Assembly: GCA_027070385.1 (NCBI GenBank)
Contig: JALXDW010000319.1
Location: forward strand, 1 to 16,320
Direction of reading: 5' to 3'
From: Chromatiales bacterium
Lineage (GTDB): Bacteria; Pseudomonadota; Gammaproteobacteria; UBA6429; Thiohalophilaceae
Length of the DNA stretch: 16,320 bases
The translations under genes and the position numbers were made by a program. Below the pieces are notes generated by a model that did no database searches, had not been told where the DNA came from, and saw only the letters and a program-made list of their open reading frames with translations. Positions 1 to 7,908 of this stretch are shown piece after piece; within the stretch, counting starts at the first letter, position 1; each line of letters opens with the position of its first letter.

Positions 1-1119
1 CGTTTACCCCGTGAGAGTTATGAAATTTCTTCTGAATGCAGTGCCCCGGATGCGATTATCTTGCGTTCTTACAAGATGCATGACATGGATATCCCTGACA
101 GTCTGAAAGCAGTAGGTCGCGCAGGCGCAGGTACCAACAATATTCCAATCGAAAAAATGTCACAAAAAGGGATTGCTGTTTTTAATGCACCGGGCGCGAA
201 TGCCAACGCTGTGAAGGAATTAGTGATTGCAGGTATGTTGATAGGTTGTCGTAATTTATGTCAGGCATGGAATTACACCCGCGCACTTACAGGTGATAAT
301 ACTGAAATCAGTAAAGCGGTTGAGCAGGGTAAGAAAGATTATGCTGGTTTTGAACTGCCAGGTCGTACTTTAGGTGTGGTCGGGCTGGGTGCCATTGGCC
401 GTTATGTTGCCAATGCCGCATTGGATTTAGGCATGAATGTCATTGGTTATGATCCGGGGATTACTGTTGAGGGTGCCTGGCAGCTTTCATCAACGGTACA
501 AAAAGCAACCAGCATTGATGAATTATTAGCTAAGGTGGACTTTGTTACTTTTCATGTGCCGCTCATTGAAGCCACCAAAAACATGATCAATGTTGAGCGT
601 ATTAAGCTGATGAAAGACAATGCTATTATTCTAAATTTCGCACGTGATGGTATTGTCGATGATACAGCGGTATTGGAAGCATTAAATGCAAAAAAACTTT
701 ACGCTTATATTTGTGATTTTCCCAGTAACGAGATTAAAGAACATGAACGTGTTGTGGCATTGCCGCATCTGGGTGCCTCAACAGTTGAAGCTGAAGATAA
801 TTGCGCCATTATGGTTGCTGAACAGGTACGTGATTACCTGGAAAATGGTAATGTGATTAACTCGGTCAATTTCCCGCAGGTTAAAATGGAACGTAATGGT
901 TCGCACCGTATTACAGTGGTTAACAGTAATGTTCCCAATATGGTCGGGCAAATTTCAACAGCACTGGCCAGTGCAGATTTAAACATCGTTGATATGTTGA
1001 ATAAGTCACGTGATGATCTGGCATATACCATTATTGATGTTGATGCAGAACCACCACAAAGTGTTATTGATGAAATTAAAGTGATTGATGGTGTATTAAC
1101 AGTTCGAGTGATTACTTAG
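1..1119 (+). CDS. serA: D-3-phosphoglycerate dehydrogenase, 5'-truncated by the window edge
   Basis: Catalyses NAD-dependent oxidation of 3-phosphoglycerate to 3-phosphohydroxypyruvate, the first step of serine synthesis in the cytoplasm. The frame is open from base 1, so the start lies upstream; 372 residues are visible (numbered from base 1). The nucleotide-binding motif GLGAIG is at residues 128-133, with Asp151 ending the next strand as expected for NAD. The catalytic set appears as Arg215 (NFARDG), probable Glu244, and His256 in PHLGAST. A C-terminal ACT domain (about 301-372) implies serine feedback control. The size fits the short single-ACT SerA type (about 390 aa). A start at the TTG at 61 was rejected because conserved coding continues upstream of it. 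pheA follows after 12 nt, so the two are probably co-transcribed. Family identification is secure; substrate is inferred from the family and operon. Confidence 0.93.
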   Translation, partial: RLPRESYEISSECSAPDAIILRSYKMHDMDIPDSLKAVGRAGAGTNNIPIEKMSQKGIAVFNAPGANANAVKELVIAGMLIGCRNLCQAWNYTRALTGDNTEISKAVEQGKKDYAGFELPGRTLGVVGLGAIGRYVANAALDLGMNVIGYDPGITVEGAWQLSSTVQKATSIDELLAKVDFVTFHVPLIEATKNMINVERIKLMKDNAIILNFARDGIVDDTAVLEALNAKKLYAYICDFPSNEIKEHERVVALPHLGASTVEAEDNCAIMVAEQVRDYLENGNVINSVNFPQVKMERNGSHRITVVNSNVPNMVGQISTALASADLNIVDMLNKSRDDLAYTIIDVDAEPPQSVIDEIKVIDGVLTVRVIT

Positions 1120-1131
1120 TAGTTTATTTTT

Positions 1132-2208
1132 ATGAGCGACCGTTTACTAGAACTCAGGGAAAAAATTGACAGTCTGGATCAACAGATCCAGTTGTTAATT
1201 ACTGAACGTGCTCGCGTTGCACAGCAAGTTGCAAAAGCCAAGCAGGAGTCGAACGATAATGTTTTTTACCGGGCTGAACGTGAGGCTCAGGTATTACGTC
1301 GGGTAATGGAGCGAAATCAAGGGCCGTTAAGTAACGAAGAAATGGCACGCTTGTTTCGTGAGATCATGTCGGCTTGTCTGGCTCTCGAGCAGGTGATGGC
1401 GATTGCATTTTTAGGTCCGGAAGGTACGTTCACACAAGCAGCAGCGTTAAAACATTTTGGTCATTCCATTAACACAATTCCTTTGGCATCGATTGGTGAT
1501 GTGTTTCGTGAAGTTGAATCAGGTAATGCGTCGTATGGTGTTGTGCCGGTTGAAAATTCAACCGAAGGTGTGATTAATCATACTTTAGACGAATTTATGG
1601 TGTCATCCCTGAATATTTGTGGCGAAGTGATACTGCGCATTCATCATAATTTATTGAGTAATGAGAATAATCTTGAAAAAATAAAAAAAATTTATTCTCA
1701 TCAGCAATCATTAGCGCAATGTCGAAAATGGTTAGACAGTAATCTGCCAGATGTTGAGTTGATAGATGTCAGCAGTAATGCAGCAGCAGCGGCAATGGCG
1801 GCAAAGGAAAAAAATACGGCAGCGATTGCCAGTGAAACGGCTGCAGAAATATACAAACTCAATATGCTGGTATCAAACATTGAGGACGAGCCTGATAACA
1901 CCACACGTTTTTTGATTATAGGTAAACGTCAAACACCCGCCAGTGGGGAAGATAAGACCTCTTTACTTATATCCACTGCTAATCGTTCCGGTGCGTTGTT
2001 AGGTATATTGGAACCGTTTGCTAAACACAATATTTCAATGACACGTATTGAATCACGGCCATCACGACGCGGTACCTGGGACTATGTCTTCTTTGTTGAT
2101 ATTGAAGGTCATGAGGATGATGACAACGTAAAACAGGCATTAAACGAACTCAATAAAGCCGCAACCATGGTCAATGTTTTAGGATCTTTTCCCAAAGCGG
2201 TTTTATAA
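1132..2208 (+). CDS. pheA: bifunctional chorismate mutase / prephenate dehydratase (P-protein)
   Basis: Converts chorismate to prephenate and then to phenylpyruvate, the committed phenylalanine branch, in the cytoplasm. The N-terminal AroQ mutase domain (about 1-90) shows Arg9, Arg26, Lys37 and an RERE-like Arg50-Glu51, matching the E. coli mutase active-site pattern. The prephenate dehydratase domain (about 92-270) ends with the TRF motif at 258-260. The C-terminal ACT domain carries GALL (287-290) and ESRP (307-310), the phenylalanine-binding motifs, so allosteric inhibition by phenylalanine is expected. The length of 358 aa is normal. It lies 12 nt after serA and 38 nt before manC. No Shine-Dalgarno stands before the ATG, which suggests coupling to serA translation. 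No frame damage is visible. Confidence 0.96.
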   Translation: MSDRLLELREKIDSLDQQIQLLITERARVAQQVAKAKQESNDNVFYRAEREAQVLRRVMERNQGPLSNEEMARLFREIMSACLALEQVMAIAFLGPEGTFTQAAALKHFGHSINTIPLASIGDVFREVESGNASYGVVPVENSTEGVINHTLDEFMVSSLNICGEVILRIHHNLLSNENNLEKIKKIYSHQQSLAQCRKWLDSNLPDVELIDVSSNAAAAAMAAKEKNTAAIASETAAEIYKLNMLVSNIEDEPDNTTRFLIIGKRQTPASGEDKTSLLISTANRSGALLGILEPFAKHNISMTRIESRPSRRGTWDYVFFVDIEGHEDDDNVKQALNELNKAATMVNVLGSFPKAVL

Positions 2209-2246
2209 TTTATCCACACTTTTCTTATAGAGAACCGGTTAGTATT

Positions 2247-3710
2247 ATGTCTCAACAAATTCAACCTGTAATTTTATCTGGTGGATCCGGCTCCCGGTTA
2301 TGGCCATTGTCACGTGCAATGTATCCCAAACAATTATTGCCATTGGTGACAGACAATACCATGTTGCAGGAAACGGCCTTACGTCTGAAAGATATTGATA
2401 TAGAGGTGCTGCCTCCTGTTATTGTTTGCAATGAAGAACATCGTTTTTTTGTTGCCGAACAGATGCGTCAGCTTGGAATTGAAAATTCAACCATTATTCT
2501 GGAACCTGTTGGCCGTAACACCGCACCGGCACTCACATTGGCTGCACTGGCGACACAGAAAAATTCACCCGATGCCATCATGCTGGTGATGCCGGCTGAT
2601 CATGTTATTAATGATATTGATATCTTCCACCAGGTTGTCAAACAAGGCATGGCACTTGCTGCTGCGGAGTATCTGGTAACTTTTGGGATACAACCCAATG
2701 CACCTGAAACTGGTTATGGTTATATCAAAACAGGAACACAAATAACGCAGGATGAACCAGCCTGTTTAATTGACAGCTTTGTTGAAAAACCGGATGCGCG
2801 TATTGCCCAACAATATCTTGATTCAGGTGATTATTTATGGAATAGCGGTTTATTTATGATGACCGCAACAAGCTGGCTGGACGAAATAAAAACCTTAAAT
2901 AACGCTATTTTTAGCGCATCGGAAAAATCGTTTAATAATGCAGAGCTGGATAATGATTTTTGCCGGGTGGACAAAGCAGCATTTGAAGCTTCACCCAGCG
3001 ATTCCATTGACTATGCCGTAATGGAAAAAGCAGCCGGTGCTGGTGCGACAACTCATCACAAAGCTGTGGTTATTCCTCTTGATGCCGGTTGGTCAGATGT
3101 GGGTGTCTGGTCAACATTATGGGAAGTTGGCAACAAAGATAATCAAGGTAATGTCACCAAAGGTGATGTCAGCGTCCATGAAACTGAAAACAGTTTATTG
3201 TATTCCAGTGAACGCTATATTGCGGCAGTGGGTTTAAAGGATACCATTGTGGTAGAAACGGCCGATGCGATTTTAGTGGCAAATAAAAACAATGCACAAG
3301 ACGTTAAAAAAGTTGTTGAAGCCTTAAAGAAACAGAACCGGGATGAATATCAGAATCATCGACTGGTCTATCGTCCATGGGGATCGTATGAATGTATAGA
3401 TCGTGGTGAACGTTATCAGGCGAAGCGTATTACCGTTAATCCAGGTGCAGCATTATCCTTGCAACTTCACCATCATCGTGCTGAACACTGGATTGTTGTC
3501 AGTGGTACGGCTGAAGTCACACGGGGCGATGATGTTTTTCTGGTAACAGAAAATGAATCAACCTATATCCCCTTGGGTACAAAACATCGTTTACAAAATA
3601 AAGGCAGTATTCCTCTGGAAATGATCGAAGTGCAATCCGGCAGTTACTTAGGTGAAGATGATATTGTACGTTTTGAGGATATTTATGGCCGCTCGGACTC
3701 TTCAAAATAA
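2247..3710 (+). CDS. manC: mannose-1-phosphate guanylyltransferase / mannose-6-phosphate isomerase (type II)
   Basis: Bifunctional enzyme of GDP-mannose synthesis for surface polysaccharide or lipopolysaccharide sugars, acting in the cytoplasm. The N-terminal nucleotidyltransferase domain has the pyrophosphorylase signature GGSGSRLWPLSR (12-23) and FVEKP (178-182). The C-terminal cupin (about 370-480) has the type II isomerase signature, with Gln406, His408, His410, Arg411, Glu413, His414 and Trp415 as in AlgA/ManC/CpsB. The length of 487 aa is normal for the fused type. It sits between pheA and hisC, 38 nt after one and 9 nt before the other, so it is probably co-transcribed although it has no role in aromatic synthesis. 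The ATG has only a weak purine-rich stretch upstream. The name could equally be algA or cpsB; the molecular function is firm, the polysaccharide it serves is unknown. Confidence 0.93.
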   Translation: MSQQIQPVILSGGSGSRLWPLSRAMYPKQLLPLVTDNTMLQETALRLKDIDIEVLPPVIVCNEEHRFFVAEQMRQLGIENSTIILEPVGRNTAPALTLAALATQKNSPDAIMLVMPADHVINDIDIFHQVVKQGMALAAAEYLVTFGIQPNAPETGYGYIKTGTQITQDEPACLIDSFVEKPDARIAQQYLDSGDYLWNSGLFMMTATSWLDEIKTLNNAIFSASEKSFNNAELDNDFCRVDKAAFEASPSDSIDYAVMEKAAGAGATTHHKAVVIPLDAGWSDVGVWSTLWEVGNKDNQGNVTKGDVSVHETENSLLYSSERYIAAVGLKDTIVVETADAILVANKNNAQDVKKVVEALKKQNRDEYQNHRLVYRPWGSYECIDRGERYQAKRITVNPGAALSLQLHHHRAEHWIVVSGTAEVTRGDDVFLVTENESTYIPLGTKHRLQNKGSIPLEMIEVQSGSYLGEDDIVRFEDIYGRSDSSK

Positions 3711-3719
3711 AAACGACCT

Positions 3720-4829
3720 ATGACTGACTTTGATAAACGAGCTGTTCGCGGTGTTCAGGCATTACAACCTTATCAACCCGGCAAACCCATTGATGAGCTG
3801 GAACGCGAATATGGTTTAACTTCGATTGTTAAACTGGCCTCTAATGAAAATCCACTGGGTCCAAGTCCTCGTGTTACGGATGCTTTGCAGACTTGTATGG
3901 AAGAATTAACACGCTATCCTGACGGTAACGGTTTTGATTTAAAACAGGCGCTAACAAACAAATATTCAGGTATTTGCATTGATCAGATTACGCTAGGGAA
4001 TGGTTCCAATGATGTATTGGAAATGATCGCGCGAGCCTTTGTCAGTGAAAATGACAGTGTCATTTATTCTGAATATGCTTTTGCTGTTTATCCTCTTGTC
4101 ACTCAGGCGATTGGTGCAACATCCATTGTAACAGCGGCAAAAGACTGGGGGCATGATTTAACCGCAATGCTGTCTGCAGTGACAGCGAATACCAAACTTG
4201 TTTTTATCGCTAATCCGAATAACCCAACCGGTAGCTGGCTGGATAATGATTCGTTGGTTAATTTTTTAGAAGCTTTGCCGCAGGAAATTATTGTCGTTCT
4301 CGATGAGGCTTATTTTGAGTTTGCCAGTCATACTGAATACGGCTGCAAAGATTATCCTGATGGACTGACATTGTTAAACCGGTTTGATAATTTAATTGTC
4401 ACCCGGACTTTTTCCAAAGCTTATGGTTTAGCGGGTTTACGTGTGGGTTATGCGATTGCCAATCCTCAAATTACCAATATTTTAAACCGGGTTCGCCAGC
4501 CTTTTAACGTCAACGCATTGGCATTAAAAGCGGCAGAAGTGGCCTTGTCGGATGACGCGTATTTGAATGCGAGTGTAAAACTTAACCATGAGCAAATGAA
4601 GGTCATCGTGGATGGCTTGCAGGCTTTAAAGCTGGATTTTATTCCTTCCATTGGTAATTTTGTCTGTTTTAAAGTGGCGAATGCGGCTGCCTGTTATGAA
4701 AATTTGCTTAAAGCAGGCATAATTGTACGTCCAGTAGGAAATTACGGGATGCAAGATTACTTGCGAGTGAGTATTGGTACTAAGGATGAAAATCAACGGT
4801 TCTTATTGGCTTTAAAGAAAGTTATTTAA
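3720..4829 (+). CDS. hisC: histidinol-phosphate aminotransferase family (HisC2-type), likely aromatic aminotransferase
   Basis: PLP-dependent fold type I aminotransferase. Visible marks are KLASNENPLGPSP ending at Ser49, the NPNNPTG motif (165-171), Asp195 and Tyr198 in LDEAYFEF, and the PLP-binding Lys233 in SKAYGLAGLRVG. The length of 369 aa is typical of HisC. The family makes histidinol phosphate from imidazole acetol phosphate, but copies placed between pheA and tyrA often also transaminate phenylpyruvate, hydroxyphenylpyruvate or prephenate. The position here favours that aromatic role or dual use; this is inference from context. It starts 9 nt after manC and ends 5 nt before tyrA, so translational coupling is likely. 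No clear Shine-Dalgarno is seen before the ATG. Confidence 0.93.
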   Translation: MTDFDKRAVRGVQALQPYQPGKPIDELEREYGLTSIVKLASNENPLGPSPRVTDALQTCMEELTRYPDGNGFDLKQALTNKYSGICIDQITLGNGSNDVLEMIARAFVSENDSVIYSEYAFAVYPLVTQAIGATSIVTAAKDWGHDLTAMLSAVTANTKLVFIANPNNPTGSWLDNDSLVNFLEALPQEIIVVLDEAYFEFASHTEYGCKDYPDGLTLLNRFDNLIVTRTFSKAYGLAGLRVGYAIANPQITNILNRVRQPFNVNALALKAAEVALSDDAYLNASVKLNHEQMKVIVDGLQALKLDFIPSIGNFVCFKVANAAACYENLLKAGIIVRPVGNYGMQDYLRVSIGTKDENQRFLLALKKVI

Positions 4830-4834
4830 TAGAA

Positions 4835-5704
4835 ATGGTTACGACATTCAAAAAAATATGTATTTACGGTGTTGGCTTAATGGGCGGCTCGTTAGCGCTT
4901 GCCTGTAAAAAATCAAATCCGGATATTGAAATTATCGGTACGGGGCGAAACGAGGCACATTTAAAACAAGCCCAATTTTTGGGCGTGATTGATTCGTTCA
5001 GTACCGACCTGAAAGCAGCACTTGATGGTGTTGAGCTGATTGTTTTTGCTATGCCAGTGGGTGCAATGGAAGCTGCTTTTAAACAGGTAAAACCGTTTGT
5101 AAATGACACAATGGTTTTAACCGATCTTGGTAGCACTAAAGGCAATGTTGTTTTACTGGCAAATAAAATATTTAAAACCTTTGCGAAAAATTTTGTACCG
5201 GGTCATCCGATTGCCGGTACGGAAAAATCAGGAGCAGCAGCTGCTTTTGCTGAACTGTTTCAAAAACGGCGAGTAATTTTAACACCAACGGTATTAACTG
5301 AGCCACAGGCTATCGATCGGGTTACCGCATTGTGGCAAGGCTGCGGTGCGGAAGTAATCGAAATGCCTGTTGAACATCATGATGAAGTGCTGGCTGCAAC
5401 CAGTCACTTGCCGCATATGCTGGCATTTTCTCTGGTGGACACCCTGTCTAAAATGAATGACAAACAGGAAATCTTTAAATATGCTGCGGGCGGCTTTCGA
5501 GACTTTACCCGTATCGCTTCCAGTTCACCTGAAATGTGGCAGGATATTTGTATTGCCAATGCTGAATCACTGGTTGACGTAATTGAAAAATTCCAGGCAG
5601 ATTTATCCGTATTAACCAGCGCGATTCAATCGGGCGACAAAGAAACGATTGCAAAAATATTTACCCGGGCTAAAGAAGCACGTGATCAATTTTGTAATGA
5701 TTAA
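4835..5704 (+). CDS. tyrA: prephenate (or arogenate) dehydrogenase
   Basis: Oxidative decarboxylation of prephenate to 4-hydroxyphenylpyruvate, the tyrosine branch, in the cytoplasm. The N-terminal Rossmann motif GVGLMG is at 12-17. His124 lies in GHPIAGTE, His191 and His194 in SHLPH, and Arg226 in GGFRDFTR; these match the substrate-site residues described for the family. The length of 289 aa fits a stand-alone TyrA with no chorismate mutase domain and no ACT domain. The second strand ends in GTGRNE rather than a clear acidic residue, so NAD versus NADP preference cannot be read confidently. It starts 5 nt after hisC and ends 25 nt before aroA. In pseudomonads tyrA and aroA are fused; here they are separate frames with a real stop between them. 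Confidence 0.94.
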   Translation: MVTTFKKICIYGVGLMGGSLALACKKSNPDIEIIGTGRNEAHLKQAQFLGVIDSFSTDLKAALDGVELIVFAMPVGAMEAAFKQVKPFVNDTMVLTDLGSTKGNVVLLANKIFKTFAKNFVPGHPIAGTEKSGAAAAFAELFQKRRVILTPTVLTEPQAIDRVTALWQGCGAEVIEMPVEHHDEVLAATSHLPHMLAFSLVDTLSKMNDKQEIFKYAAGGFRDFTRIASSSPEMWQDICIANAESLVDVIEKFQADLSVLTSAIQSGDKETIAKIFTRAKEARDQFCND

Positions 5705-5729
5705 CAAGATTTTACAATAGCAGAAAAAT

Positions 5730-7058
5730 ATGACAACAGAAAAGAATGTAAGCTTTATCGCAAAAGCCGGTGGTCGATTGAAAGGTTCAATTCGTGTGCC
5801 AGGTGACAAGTCTATATCCCATCGAAGTATTATGTTTGGTGCATTAGCGGAAGGAACAACGCATGTTAGCGGTTTTTTAAACGGTGAAGATAATCTGGCC
5901 ACATTAAACGTTTTTCGAAGTATGGGTGTGTGCATTAGCGATCCTGTTGATGGCCAACTTGAAATTCAAGGTGTTGGAATGCAGGGCTTGCAAGCACCAA
6001 CGGATGTTTTAGATGTGGGTAACTCCGGTACTTCAATGCGTTTATTAGCAGGTTTGTTGTCAGGTGCAATTTCAAAAAAACATTTTAATGTTGTTTTAAC
6101 GGGTGACAGCTCCTTGTCGAAACGTCCAATGAAACGGGTCACCGTACCTTTACAGTTAATGGGGGCTCAGGTTGAAACCAATGAGGCAGGTACACCCCCA
6201 TTAACGATTCATGGTGGTAAAAAATTAACAGGTATTGATTACCGGATGCCAATGGCGAGTGCGCAAGTTAAGTCGTGTTTATTACTGGCAGGACTTTATG
6301 CTGACGGTAAAACCTGTGTTACTGAACCGGCACCCACACGCGATCACACCGAAAGAATGCTGCGCGGTTTTGGTTATCCTGTGGAAGTGAATAATGGGAA
6401 AATCTGCCTGCAAGGCGGTGGTAAGTTAACTGCGACCAGCATTGATATTCCCGCTGACATATCATCGGCCACTTTTTTTATGGTTGGCGCAACGATAGCG
6501 GAAGGCTCGGATATTACCCTGGAACATGTTGGTATTAACCCAACTCGAACAGGAGTGATTAATATTTTGCGGTTAATGGGCGCCTCGATTGAAGTTATGA
6601 ACGAACGTGATGTTGGTGGTGAACCGGTTGCCGATATTCGGGTAAAAAGTGCCGAGTTAAAAGGCATCCATATTCCTGAAGAGCAAGTGCCGCTAGCAAT
6701 CGACGAATTCCCTGCTATTTTCATCGCTGCGAGCTGCGCAACAGGGGAAACGCTATTAACCGGCGCCGAAGAATTACGCGTTAAAGAAAGTGACCGAATT
6801 CAGGCTATGGCCGATGGACTGGTCGTTTTAGGTGTTAATGCACAAGCGACCCCTGATGGTATTCGAATTCAAGGTGGGAACACCTTGACAGGTGGACACG
6901 TGGAAAGTCATGGTGATCACCGTATTGCCATGAGCTTTGCGATGGCGGCATTGGTTGCTGACGGAGACATCACTATTAGTGATTGTGCCAACGTGCGTAC
7001 TTCATTCCCCGACTTTATTCTGTTGGCAAATCAGGCAGGCTTATCCATTAGCGACTAA
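5730..7058 (+). CDS. aroA: 3-phosphoshikimate 1-carboxyvinyltransferase (EPSP synthase), class II
   Basis: Transfers enolpyruvyl from PEP to shikimate-3-phosphate, the sixth shikimate-pathway step, in the cytoplasm. Conserved parts are GDKSISHR (25-32), GNSGTSMR (97-104), SAQVK (177-181), RDHTE (204-208), NPTR (270-273), then VKESDRI and HGDHRIA near the C-terminus. All four short motifs used to define class II EPSP synthases (RxHxE, GDK, SAQxK, NxTR) are present, unlike the E. coli class I pattern. The residue matching E. coli Gly96 is Gly100, so the alanine found in strain CP4 is absent. The length of 442 aa is normal. It lies 25 nt after tyrA and 32 nt before cmk. There is only a weak purine stretch before the ATG. 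Identification is secure. Confidence 0.97.
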   Translation: MTTEKNVSFIAKAGGRLKGSIRVPGDKSISHRSIMFGALAEGTTHVSGFLNGEDNLATLNVFRSMGVCISDPVDGQLEIQGVGMQGLQAPTDVLDVGNSGTSMRLLAGLLSGAISKKHFNVVLTGDSSLSKRPMKRVTVPLQLMGAQVETNEAGTPPLTIHGGKKLTGIDYRMPMASAQVKSCLLLAGLYADGKTCVTEPAPTRDHTERMLRGFGYPVEVNNGKICLQGGGKLTATSIDIPADISSATFFMVGATIAEGSDITLEHVGINPTRTGVINILRLMGASIEVMNERDVGGEPVADIRVKSAELKGIHIPEEQVPLAIDEFPAIFIAASCATGETLLTGAEELRVKESDRIQAMADGLVVLGVNAQATPDGIRIQGGNTLTGGHVESHGDHRIAMSFAMAALVADGDITISDCANVRTSFPDFILLANQAGLSISD

Positions 7059-7059
7059 G

Positions 7060-7080
7060 TCTGAATAACTTTAATTCAGA
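7060..7080 (+). promoter_or_regulatory. small hairpin in the aroA-cmk gap, next to the cmk start
   Basis: TCTGAAT (7060-7066) pairs perfectly with ATTCAGA (7074-7080) around a 7-nt loop. The 3' arm runs into the only Shine-Dalgarno-like bases (AGAG, 7078-7081) before the GTG start of cmk at 7091. It could tune cmk translation; no T-run follows, so it is not a terminator. Function is inferred from position only. Confidence 0.4.
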
Positions 7081-7090
7081 GAATAATACA

Positions 7091-7795
7091 GTGACAGACA
7101 ATTCTATTCCCGTTATTACTGTTGATGGCCCTAGCGGTTCAGGAAAGGGCACAATCTGTTCACTGTTGGCAGCCGAACTGAAATGGCACTTGCTTGATAG
7201 TGGTGCGCTTTATCGTTTAGTGGCTTTTGGTGCCTTAAAACATCAGATTGACTTTGCCGATATTGAAAAATTATCCGATTATGCCAAGCAACTGGATATT
7301 CGTTTTGACGTTTCGGAGCCTCATTCGGAAACAGGCGCAACGGAAGTCGCGGTTGTACTGGAAGGTGAAGCGGTTGGTAATGCCATTCGCAGCGAAGAAT
7401 GCGCGAATAATGCGTCGAAAGTAGCCGCAATACCGGCCGTTCGGGCAGCATTATTAGAAAGGCAGCGTCAATTCAGACAACCACCGGGCCTGATTGCCGA
7501 TGGGCGTGATATGGGCACAGTCGTGTTTCCAGACGCAAAACTCAAAATTTATCTGACAGCCAGTGCTGAAGAACGGGCAAAACGACGCTTTAAGCAGTTG
7601 AAAGAAAAGGGAATTACTGCTACAATCGACAGTCTTGTGCGAGAAATTAATGAGCGCGACGAACGTGACATGAACCGGAGCGTTGCGCCTTTAAAGCCCG
7701 CAGAAGACGCGCATGTTATTGACACTTCATCGATGCCAATCGACGAGGTTATTCAACATGTATTGCAATTATACCGGCAAGTATTTTCAGGTTAA
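7091..7795 (+). CDS. cmk: cytidylate kinase
   Basis: Phosphorylates CMP and dCMP with ATP, returning pyrimidine nucleotides to the triphosphate pool, in the cytoplasm. The P-loop GPSGSGKGT is at 13-21, the DGRDMGT motif of the family at 137-143, and an arginine-rich lid region with [13 protein letters not shown] follows towards the C-terminus. The length of 234 aa fits the bacterial family. The start is GTG; there is no ATG nearby in frame and the family N-terminus begins just here. It stands 32 nt after aroA and 113 nt before rpsA, the usual gammaproteobacterial order. Promoters for rpsA are known to lie within or near cmk in E. coli, but I could not pick one here. Confidence 0.95.
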   Translation: MTDNSIPVITVDGPSGSGKGTICSLLAAELKWHLLDSGALYRLVAFGALKHQIDFADIEKLSDYAKQLDIRFDVSEPHSETGATEVAVVLEGEAVGNAIRSEECANNASKVAAIPAVRAALLERQRQFRQPPGLIADGRDMGTVVFPDAKLKIYLTASAEERAKRRFKQLKEKGITATIDSLVREINERDERDMNRSVAPLKPAEDAHVIDTSSMPIDEVIQHVLQLYRQVFSG

Positions 7796-7812
7796 ATATA
7801 GTTGCACCAGGT

Positions 7813-7896
7813 GGACTTGAAACAACCTGTTTCAAGTTTAATTTTAACTCCCCACATTTCAATATGTGGCTCAACAATATACTCGTATTACGAGTA
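7813..7896 (+). promoter_or_regulatory. rpsA leader with three successive hairpins (probable S1 translational control region)
   Basis: Three hairpins lie in line before the rpsA start. Hairpin I is ACTTGAAAC (7815-7823) with GTTTCAAGT (7829-7837), 9 bp plus two outer G-U pairs. Hairpin II is CCACAT (7852-7857) with ATGTGG (7864-7869). Hairpin III is TACTCGT (7880-7886) with ACGAGTA (7890-7896), ending at the AAGG (7896-7899) that serves the ATG at 7909. AU-rich single-stranded stretches separate them. The E. coli rpsA translation initiation region is also described as three hairpins separated by AU-rich gaps and repressed by S1. The match is in architecture, read from this sequence; autoregulation here is inferred. 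Confidence 0.72.
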
Positions 7897-7908
7897 AGGC
7901 GTAAAAAC

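Noticed and set aside
7864..7908. Upstream in-frame ATG as the rpsA start
   Set aside because: It lies in a leader hairpin, has no ribosome site, and adds 15 residues before the conserved S1 N-terminus.
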